DNA from: Burkholderia sp. lig30
GTDB lineage: Bacteria > Pseudomonadota > Gammaproteobacteria > Burkholderiales > Burkholderiaceae
Length of the DNA stretch: 64,000 bases
Assembly: GCF_000687455.2 (NCBI RefSeq)
Contig: NZ_JGVW01000087.1
Coordinates: 62,001-126,000, forward strand
Direction of reading: 5' to 3'
Shown one piece after another: positions 58,320-64,000 of this stretch. Positions within the stretch are counted from its first letter, which is position 1; each line of letters opens with the position of its first letter. The notes beneath the pieces are model-generated. The model saw nothing but the letters and a program-made list of their open reading frames with translations. It was not told the DNA's origin and did not search any database. The translations under genes and the position numbers were made by a program.

Positions 58320-60853
58320 CGCTGGCCGAACGCGCCCGCATGCTGCGCCGGCGCGCGCTCGACTGGATCGCGCGCGGCCTGGGCGTGCCCGCCGAGCGCA
58401 CGCTGCTCGACTGGGTCGTGCGGCTGTTCTTCCACGCGCCGGCCGCCGGCCGGCCCGATCATGCGCGCCGCTGGACCCGGGCGCTGCTGCTGCGCTTCGC
58501 CGCCCATCTGGGCGTGCTGCAGCCGCTCAGTCCGCGCGAGTGGCTGTGGCGCGCGTTCGTGCGCGCGTCGCGGCCCGAACGGGCGGCCGCGACGCGCGAC
58601 CCGCTCGCGTGGTTCGACGCAACGGTGGTGCCGGTGTTCGTGTTCGTGCGCGCGATCGTGCGCGCGATCGCGCGGCGCTGGCAGGCCGCGATCGACATGC
58701 TGCCGTGGGCGCGGTGGGGCGGCTGGCTCGAGGCCGGCGCGAACCAGGTCGGCCACCGCCGCTGGATGGCGCCGGTGCTGCTCGCGCTCGGCGCGCTGCT
58801 GTGGGCAGTGGCGAGCATGTCGCCACTGATGCCCGGCGCGCAGTTCTCGTTCTTCCTGATGGTCGCGGCGCTCGCGTTCACGCTCCGGCGCCTGCCGGGA
58901 CGCATGCCGACGCTCGCGCTCGGGTCGCTCGCGGTGCTCGCGATGGTGCGCTACATGTGGTGGCGCACCACGCAGACGCTCGATCTGCGGACCCCGATCG
59001 AAACGGTGTCGGGCTACCTGCTGTACGGGGCGGAGGCCTATACGTGGCTGATCCTGGTGCTCGGCTTCGTGCAGACCGCGTGGCCGCTCGACCGGTCGAT
59101 CGTGCCGCTGCCCGACGATCCGGACACCTGGCCGACGGTCGACGTCTACATCCCGACCTACAACGAGCCGCTGTCGGTCGTGAAGCCGACCATCTTCGCC
59201 GCCCAGAGCATGGACTGGCCCGCGGCCAAGCTGCGCGTCTACCTGCTCGACGACGGCCGGCGCCCCGAGTTCGAGGCGTTCGCGCGCGAGGCCGGGGTCG
59301 AGTACGTGACGCGCAGCGACAACCGGCATGCGAAGGCCGGCAACATCAACGCCGCGCTGTCGAAGACGCGCGGCGAGTACATCGCGATTTTCGACTGCGA
59401 CCACGTGCCGACGCGCTCGTTCCTGCAGACGACGATGGGCGTGCTCGTGCGCGACCCGACCTGCGCGCTGGTGCAGACGCCGCATCATTTCTTCTCGCCC
59501 GATCCGTTCGAGCGCAACCTCGGCACGTTCCGCAACGTGCCGAACGAGGGCAACCTGTTCTACGGCCTCGTTCAGTCCGGCAACGACCTGTGGAACGCGG
59601 CATTCTTCTGCGGCTCGTGCGCGGTCATCAAGCGCGGCCCGCTCGAGGAAGTCGGCGGCGTGGCGGTCGAGACCGTGACGGAGGACGCGCACACCGCGCT
59701 CAAGCTGCACCGCCGCGGCTATTCGTCCGCATACCTGCCGACCGTGCAGGCGGCGGGCCTCGCGACCGAAAGCCTGGCCAGCCACGTGCAGCAGCGCACG
59801 CGCTGGGCGCGCGGCATGGCGCAGATCTTCCGCATCGACAACCCGTTCCTCGGGCGCGGGCTCAAGTTCATGCAACGGGTCTGCTACAGCAACGCGATGC
59901 TGCATTTCTTCTATGGCATCCCGCGCCTGATCTTCCTGACGATGCCGATCGCGTACCTGTTCTTCCACCTGTACTTCATCAGCGCGTCGGCGGAGGCGCT
60001 CGCGAGCTACGTGGTGCCGTACATGGTGCTGTCGAACATCGCGAACTCGCGGATGCAGGGGCGCTTTCGCCATTCGTTCTGGGCCGAAGTCTACGAATCG
60101 GTGCTCGCGTGGTACATCGCATTGCCGACCACCGTCGCGTTCTTCAGCCCGAAGCACGGCAAGTTCAACGTCACCGACAAGGGCGGCAAGATCGACGAGG
60201 GCTACGTCGACTGGTCGACGTCGAAGCCGTACGTGGTGCTGCTCGTGATCAACGTGCTCGCGATCGGCGCGGGCATCTGGCGGCTCTTCTCCGACCACGG
60301 CGACGAGGCGGCGACGATCTTCATCACGATGAGCTGGACGGTCTACAACCTCGTGATGCTCGGCGCGTCGCTCGCGGTGGCGCGCGAAGCGAAGCAGGTG
60401 CGGGTCACGCACCGGGTCGCGATGCGGGTGCCGGCGACGCTGCTGCTCGCAGACGGCACCACGGCCGCCTGCTTCACGAGCGACTACTCGGCGGGCGGCA
60501 TCGGGCTCGAGGCGGTGCCCGGTCTTACGCTCGCGCTGGGCGACACGCTGTCCGTGTGCGTGAGCCGCGGCGACCGGCAGTTTCCCTTCCCGGCGCAGGT
60601 GTGCCGCGTGACGCCCACGCACATCGGCTTGCGGTTCGAGGCGCTGTCGCTCGAACAGGAGCGCCAGCTGGTGCAATGCACGTTCGGCCGCGCGGATGCG
60701 TGGCTCCAGTGGCGCGACGAGGAAAAGACCGATGCGCCGCTGCACGGGCTGAAGGAAGTGTTGCGAATCGGCGTCGACGGTTACGTGCGCCTGTTGAAAG
60801 GCGCGTCGCGCAGCGCGCGGTCGATGCTGGAGCTTGACCGCGCGCGCGACTGA
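58316..60853 (+). CDS. bcsA: Cellulose synthase catalytic subunit BcsA
   Basis: 845-aa membrane glycosyltransferase (GT2) polymerising UDP-glucose. It has membrane helices around 150-260, then the cytosolic GT core with LDDG (~311), FDCDH (~359-363), the TED motif (~455-457) and QQRTRW (~492-497), plus FFCGS near 431. More membrane helices follow, then the C-terminal PilZ domain with RVTHR and DYSAGGIGL that binds c-di-GMP and opens the gating loop. A start at ATG 58316 gives a 4-bp overlap with bcsQ. All catalytic motifs are intact. Confidence 0.95.
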   Translation: MTLAERARMLRRRALDWIARGLGVPAERTLLDWVVRLFFHAPAAGRPDHARRWTRALLLRFAAHLGVLQPLSPREWLWRAFVRASRPERAAATRDPLAWFDATVVPVFVFVRAIVRAIARRWQAAIDMLPWARWGGWLEAGANQVGHRRWMAPVLLALGALLWAVASMSPLMPGAQFSFFLMVAALAFTLRRLPGRMPTLALGSLAVLAMVRYMWWRTTQTLDLRTPIETVSGYLLYGAEAYTWLILVLGFVQTAWPLDRSIVPLPDDPDTWPTVDVYIPTYNEPLSVVKPTIFAAQSMDWPAAKLRVYLLDDGRRPEFEAFAREAGVEYVTRSDNRHAKAGNINAALSKTRGEYIAIFDCDHVPTRSFLQTTMGVLVRDPTCALVQTPHHFFSPDPFERNLGTFRNVPNEGNLFYGLVQSGNDLWNAAFFCGSCAVIKRGPLEEVGGVAVETVTEDAHTALKLHRRGYSSAYLPTVQAAGLATESLASHVQQRTRWARGMAQIFRIDNPFLGRGLKFMQRVCYSNAMLHFFYGIPRLIFLTMPIAYLFFHLYFISASAEALASYVVPYMVLSNIANSRMQGRFRHSFWAEVYESVLAWYIALPTTVAFFSPKHGKFNVTDKGGKIDEGYVDWSTSKPYVVLLVINVLAIGAGIWRLFSDHGDEAATIFITMSWTVYNLVMLGASLAVAREAKQVRVTHRVAMRVPATLLLADGTTAACFTSDYSAGGIGLEAVPGLTLALGDTLSVCVSRGDRQFPFPAQVCRVTPTHIGLRFEALSLEQERQLVQCTFGRADAWLQWRDEEKTDAPLHGLKEVLRIGVDGYVRLLKGASRSARSMLELDRARD

Positions 60854-60885
60854 CGCGGCGCCGGTCTCATGATGGAGTCGTCTCG

Positions 60886-62445
60886 ATGACGTTCTGGAAT
60901 CTGTATTTCATTCTCAAGCTTTACCTGTTCGCGACCGGCCGTCTGCAGCCGTGGTGGATCGCGAACCTCGGGTTCGCGCTGGCGCTCGCGGCGAGCGCGC
61001 CGCTCAGGCGGCGCAGCCTGCGCGTCGCGCGCCAGGTCGTGGCGGTCGCGGTCGGCCTGCCGCTGATGTATCGCGAGGCGAACCTGCCGCCGCTTGCGCG
61101 TCTCGTCGAGGCGTTCGGCGAGGTGCGCTCGTTCCGCCTCGAATACTGGCTGGAGATCCTGCCGCGCTTCCTGCCGCCGCTCGTGCTGGCCGCCGCGCTC
61201 GCGTTCGTCGTCGGGTATTTCGTGGTCAATCGCTGGCTGCGGGTGGCGACGTTCGTGCTGCTCGCGCTGATCGCGGTGCCGGTGTGGCAGGCCGGCAGCA
61301 CGCTGACGGCGCGCCTGGCGTCGAACGCGCAGGCGCAGCCGGCGGCGGGCAAGGGCGCGGGCGTCGGCACGGGGCCGGAGGATCACAACGCGGCACTGGC
61401 GGCGTTCCGCGCGCAGGAGTCGCAGCGGCAGGTCGCGTTCGGCCATCTCGGCGGCGATTCGAATACGCAGTTCGACGTGATCGTGCTGCACGTGTGTTCG
61501 CTCGCGTGGGACGATCTCGACGCGTCGAACCAGCGCAACCATCCGATGCTGAGCCACTTCGACTACCTGTTCACGAACTTCAGCTCGGCGGCGAGCTACA
61601 GCGGCCCCGCCGCGATCCGCGTGCTGCGCGCGAGCTGCGGGCAAGAGGCGCATGCCGACCTGTACAAGGCCGCGCCGCAGCAGTGCCACCTGTTCGCGCA
61701 GCTCGCGCAGGCCGGCTATACCGCGCAGTCGCTGCTGAACCACGACGGCCACTTCGACAACTTCCTGCAGGTCGTGCACGACAACCTCGGCGTGCCGGAC
61801 GCACCGATGATCCCGAACACCGACGCGCCGGTCGCGATGCACGCGTTCGACGGCTCGGAGATTCGCCGGGACTACGACACGCTGGCGAACTGGTACGCGC
61901 ATCGCGGTGCGACGGCGGGCCCGGTCGCGCTGTACTACAACACGATCAGCCTGCACGACGGCAATCGCGTCGTCGGCAGTTCGCTGACGAGCATCGATTC
62001 CTATCCGCAGCGGGTGGCGACGCTGATGAGCGACTTCGACCGTTTCGCCGACCTGATCGCGTCGTCGGGGCGGCGCGCGGTGATCGTCTTCGTGCCGGAG
62101 CACGGCGCGGCGGTGCGCGGCGACAAGAACCAGGTGGCCGGCCTGCGCGAGATCCCGACGCCGCGCATCGTGCATGTGCCGGTCGGCGTGCGGCTGGTCG
62201 GCTTCCAGGGCGACCACGGCACGACGACCGTGATCGACGCGCCGTCGAGCCTCTTCGCGCTCGCGCAGCTGATGTCGAACCTGGTGTCGAACAGCCCGTT
62301 CAAGCCCGGCGTCACGCTGTCGCAATATGCGGCGGACCTGCCGCGCACGCGGATGGTCGGCGAGAACGAAGGCACCGTGACGATGCAGACCGACGGCGGC
62401 TACGCGGTCAAGACTCCCGATGGCGTATGGATCGACGAAAAATGA
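60886..62445 (+). CDS. bcsG: BcsG cellulose phosphoethanolamine transferase
   Basis: 519-aa inner-membrane enzyme that adds phosphoethanolamine to nascent cellulose. Four to five N-terminal membrane helices (to ~140) precede a periplasmic alkaline-phosphatase-like domain. Zn/catalytic features are Cys204 (LHVCSLAWDD), the nucleophile serine in ASYSGPAA (~236-242), a histidine in SLHDGNR and VPEHGAAV (Glu-His). With BcsE and BcsF this defines a pEtN-cellulose-type operon. Start 60886, 32 bp after bcsA. Confidence 0.92.
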   Translation: MTFWNLYFILKLYLFATGRLQPWWIANLGFALALAASAPLRRRSLRVARQVVAVAVGLPLMYREANLPPLARLVEAFGEVRSFRLEYWLEILPRFLPPLVLAAALAFVVGYFVVNRWLRVATFVLLALIAVPVWQAGSTLTARLASNAQAQPAAGKGAGVGTGPEDHNAALAAFRAQESQRQVAFGHLGGDSNTQFDVIVLHVCSLAWDDLDASNQRNHPMLSHFDYLFTNFSSAASYSGPAAIRVLRASCGQEAHADLYKAAPQQCHLFAQLAQAGYTAQSLLNHDGHFDNFLQVVHDNLGVPDAPMIPNTDAPVAMHAFDGSEIRRDYDTLANWYAHRGATAGPVALYYNTISLHDGNRVVGSSLTSIDSYPQRVATLMSDFDRFADLIASSGRRAVIVFVPEHGAAVRGDKNQVAGLREIPTPRIVHVPVGVRLVGFQGDHGTTTVIDAPSSLFALAQLMSNLVSNSPFKPGVTLSQYAADLPRTRMVGENEGTVTMQTDGGYAVKTPDGVWIDEK

Positions 62446-62618
62446 ACGCACCCGACACCGATGAGCGCCTGTCCCAGCCGAACGACGTGATCGGCCTCGC
62501 GCAGCACTTGCCGGCGCTCGATCCCGAGCGCTACGTCGACGAGCAGGCGCGGCGCGCTTACGTCGACGCGCTCGACAAATGGCCGGTGCTGGCGAAGCTG
62601 ATGGGGTTGCGCGGCTAG
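62442..62618 (+). CDS. bcsR: BcsR-like small protein
   Basis: 58-aa protein overlapping the bcsG stop (ATGA). NDVIGLAQHLPALDPERYVD followed by ALDKWPVLAKL matches the pattern of E. coli BcsR (ND-I-AL-Q-x-LP-x-D-Y-D, then AL-RWPLLAEF). BcsR pairs with BcsQ to assemble the synthase. In E. coli bcsR precedes bcsQ, whereas here it ends the operon. Small size means it is easily missed by annotation. Confidence 0.75.
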   Translation: MNAPDTDERLSQPNDVIGLAQHLPALDPERYVDEQARRAYVDALDKWPVLAKLMGLRG

Positions 62619-62774
62619 GCTCGCGAATTGGGCGTTCATGCCATTACTCAGTGAACTGCCGCGGATTGGGTGGAGGCCCCACCTCTTGAAGGAATGGAGC
62701 CCATGAGGAAGAAGTCGAACTGGGTGCAGGCCTTATGAATATCGTGTCTGGCTCGATGCACAATTGAATCAGCG
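62619..62774. other. Short gap with a possible transposase start relic
   Basis: An ATGAGGAAGAAG start preceded by GGAGCCC (around 62690-62715) looks like the beginning of an IS3-type OrfA but stops after about 11 codons. No operon terminator was found after bcsR. Confidence 0.3.
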
Positions 62775-63101
62775 CTATTCAAACATCGTCGCCAGTCTGG
62801 CAAGCACATCTTCCATGAGTTCTGTCGGCAGCGTGTCTACCTTGCGCCCGCCGCGCGCCGTGATATCGAGCACGCGCGGCTGATCGCAGCGCACGATGCC
62901 GGTTGTCTTAATACCGCTGATCTGCACGGCGAAGCCCAGCCGCCGTGCGAAATCGCCACCGTTCGTGATGGGTAAGACCACCGGCAGCTTGGTCGCGGCA
63001 TTAAACGCGGCCGGCGTGACAATCAGCACTGGCCGGCTACCGCTCTGTTCGTGACCGGCAGTCGGATCGAGCGACACCGAGTAAATGTCGCCTCGATTCA
63101 T
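62775..63101 (-). CDS. MazF/ChpB-type toxin endoribonuclease
   Basis: 108-aa type II toxin of the MazF/PemK/ChpB family that cleaves mRNA. Typical features are RGDIYSVSLDPTAGHEQSG-RPVLIVT at the N-terminus (catalytic Arg in the GHEQSGSRP loop), TTGIVRCDQPRVLD with the conserved Thr/Cys-Asp region, and an LPTELMEDVLARL C-terminal helix. It overlaps the antitoxin stop by 4 bp, so it is made only with its antitoxin. The locus could stabilise the adjacent region. Confidence 0.9.
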   Translation of the reverse strand: MNRGDIYSVSLDPTAGHEQSGSRPVLIVTPAAFNAATKLPVVLPITNGGDFARRLGFAVQISGIKTTGIVRCDQPRVLDITARGGRKVDTLPTELMEDVLARLATMFE

Positions 63102-63355
63102 AGCAGTTCGTTACCCACCGCCGGCGAATGGATCCATTCGTGGTCGGCGGCCGCGTCCGGATGGCTGTAGTCCGAGGCAGCCAGCAGTTCGGCCAGCGTG
63201 TAGCGCGGCCGCGCGGCCGGCTCAACCACGAGGCGGCCATTATCGACGGCCAAGCCAACCTTGGCGCCGGGCGCCAAGTGCAGCACGTCGAGCAGCGCAC
63301 GTGGAACAGTCAGCATGACCGAGCCACCGACTTTACGCAGGGTGGTTGTGTGCAT
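63098..63355 (-). CDS. MazE/ChpS-type (AbrB-like) antitoxin
   Basis: 85-aa antitoxin with an N-terminal SpoVT/AbrB swapped-hairpin DNA-binding domain (TLRKVGGSVMLTVPRALLDVL) and an acidic, toxin-binding C-terminal tail (ASDYSHPDAAADHEW). The start at 63355 has GGAGG 5 bp upstream; the start at 63367 would include that site. It represses its own promoter at the AT-rich repeat just upstream. Confidence 0.9.
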   Translation of the reverse strand: MHTTTLRKVGGSVMLTVPRALLDVLHLAPGAKVGLAVDNGRLVVEPAARPRYTLAELLAASDYSHPDAAADHEWIHSPAVGNELL

Positions 63356-63364
63356 GGGAACCTC

Positions 63365-63392
63365 CATATATTATATAAAAATATAACATTGT
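63365..63392 (-). promoter_or_regulatory. AT-rich promoter/operator of the toxin-antitoxin operon
   Basis: Alternating TATA-rich stretch directly upstream of the antitoxin. On the minus strand it contains TATAAT (63370-63375 on the plus strand as ATTATA), a consensus -10 but very close to the ribosome site, so the transcript leader would be short. AbrB-type antitoxins commonly bind such AT-rich repeats. Confidence 0.55.
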
Positions 63393-63834
63393 GGCTGGCC
63401 GTGCGCAATTCCTTTTTGACGGCTTTCACGCCCAGGTCAGCGGGGCTTCCTGCCCGCCATGGACAAGTCGCTCGCCCACCCCACAAGGGCGGGGACGGCT
63501 GCAACGCAGTCCGCGACTTTCCTCGCGGCTCCCCGGCTTCGCCTTCCGCCTGACGCGCCGCACAGGCGGCTTGTCCCGGCTTGTCAACGGGGGAGTGCGC
63601 AGCGCTTAGGCTGTCCACAAATCCACGGGTCGAGCTCGGTTGATATACGTCTTAGCCTTTTACACCGTTTTAGGCGAGGTCGGGGCCTTGCTGGACATGG
63701 CTTTGCGGGACGCTATTGGTGGAGCGGCCCGGTCAAATGGCGTAACGGCCCGGTTATTGGTGGAGCCGCCCGGTCACAACTGTCGGGACTGGACTGCCCG
63801 CATCAGAATGCGCAACTGACTCGGGGATCGGCAC
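63393..63834. other. Decayed sequence, no intact gene seen
   Basis: Mixed GC-rich fragments with no protein-like frame. A short imperfect repeat reads ATTGGTGGAGC-GCCCGGTCA at 63714-63736 and again at 63756-63777. It is probably debris of mobile elements. Confidence 0.35.
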
Positions 63835-63912
63835 TATGAGAAGGTCTACCTGAAGGCCTGCGAATCGGTCAGTCATGCCCGGTGCTCCATCGGTGAATAC
63901 ATCGAACGATAG
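63835..63912 (+). pseudogene. C-terminal remnant of an IS3-family transposase (OrfB)
   Basis: The frame reads YEKVYLKACESVSHARCSIG and then EYIER before a TAG stop. This matches the conserved C-terminal region of IS3-family OrfB integrases just before the usual YN-RRPH motif, which is lost here. No terminal inverted repeats were identified. It is an inactive fragment. Confidence 0.6.
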
Positions 63913-64000
63913 AGGCTGCGCGAATCCGGACGTTTCTTCAAACGGAACGTCGTCACTGCTGGTAGCCAAACCGACCGATGAACCGAATTTTCACCTCGGG

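Noticed and set aside
57923-60745. Long minus-strand open frame opposite bcsA
   Set aside because: The plus strand has all GT2 and PilZ motifs in frame; the reverse frame has none.
1-64000. CRISPR array or cas genes
   Set aside because: No regularly spaced direct repeats of the right size and no Cas-like proteins seen.
1-64000. tRNA or rRNA gene as an island attachment site
   Set aside because: No cloverleaf or TTCRA-type T-loop context was recognised at the island edges or elsewhere.

Overview
The window looks like a stretch of a Burkholderia replicon, probably B. cepacia complex-like and possibly a secondary chromosome. This is inferred from the very GC-rich genes, the Burkholderia-type porin that starts with TTG, the density of aromatic-acid catabolism and a type II cellulose operon. 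No rRNA, tRNA, replication origin or CRISPR array was seen.

Layout. (1) 1-6.2 kb: the end of a LysR regulator, then on the minus strand a four-gene tripartite efflux operon matching E. coli ytcA-mdtN-mdtO-mdtP in order and type. (2) 6.2-9.4 kb: a leader with GGTAT palindromes, a small ORF and a hairpin, then an MFS transporter and a porin closed by a strong terminator. (3) 9.4-21.5 kb: an accessory island, visibly less GC-rich, with loosely packed genes and long spacers. It holds a TIR-domain protein, an unrecognised four-gene cluster (11.4-14.6 kb), a glutaredoxin-like protein, two membrane-anchored coiled-coil proteins, an Abi-alpha (DUF4393) protein, a tandem pair of small paralogues and a DUF3079 protein. 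No integrase or transposase is visible in it. (4) 21.5-43.1 kb: a large aromatic catabolic locus with two GntR/FCD regulators. A leftward operon carries gntR, ridA, a LigJ-like hydratase, a Rieske oxygenase, its reductase, an enoyl-CoA hydratase and a 3-hydroxyacyl-CoA dehydrogenase. A divergent rightward operon carries an NDP-forming acyl-CoA ligase, two acyl-CoA dehydrogenases, a thiolase with its DUF35 partner, a CoA transferase, a LigB-type dioxygenase, three RraA-fold proteins (the last LigK-like), a crotonase, a thioesterase and a chemoreceptor. (5) 43.2-46.8 kb: an iron-dependent alcohol dehydrogenase with a sigma-54-like promoter, an unknown protein and a WYL regulator. (6) 47.9-62.6 kb: a cellulose operon bcsB-Z-C-E-F-Q-A-G-R. 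(7) 62.6-64 kb: a MazEF-type toxin-antitoxin pair beside decayed IS3-type sequence.

How the parts fit. The catabolic genes suggest CoA activation and side-chain shortening of an aromatic acid, ring oxygenation or O-demethylation by the Rieske system, and gallate-like extradiol cleavage. Oxalomesaconate would then be hydrated (LigJ-like) and split by an aldolase (LigK-like). Near-identical TGGTATNCCA palindromes lie upstream of the MFS/porin module, the first GntR gene and the CoA ligase. This suggests one regulon and implies that the island separated the uptake module from the catabolic module. The cellulose operon has all parts for making phosphoethanolamine cellulose (BcsE/F/G present, no BcsD).

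The best candidate for an undescribed system is the 11.4-14.6 kb cluster: two beta-rich proteins sharing a GDPWW motif, a 105-residue helical protein and a cysteine-rich protein, translationally coupled or closely spaced and sitting among defence-type genes.
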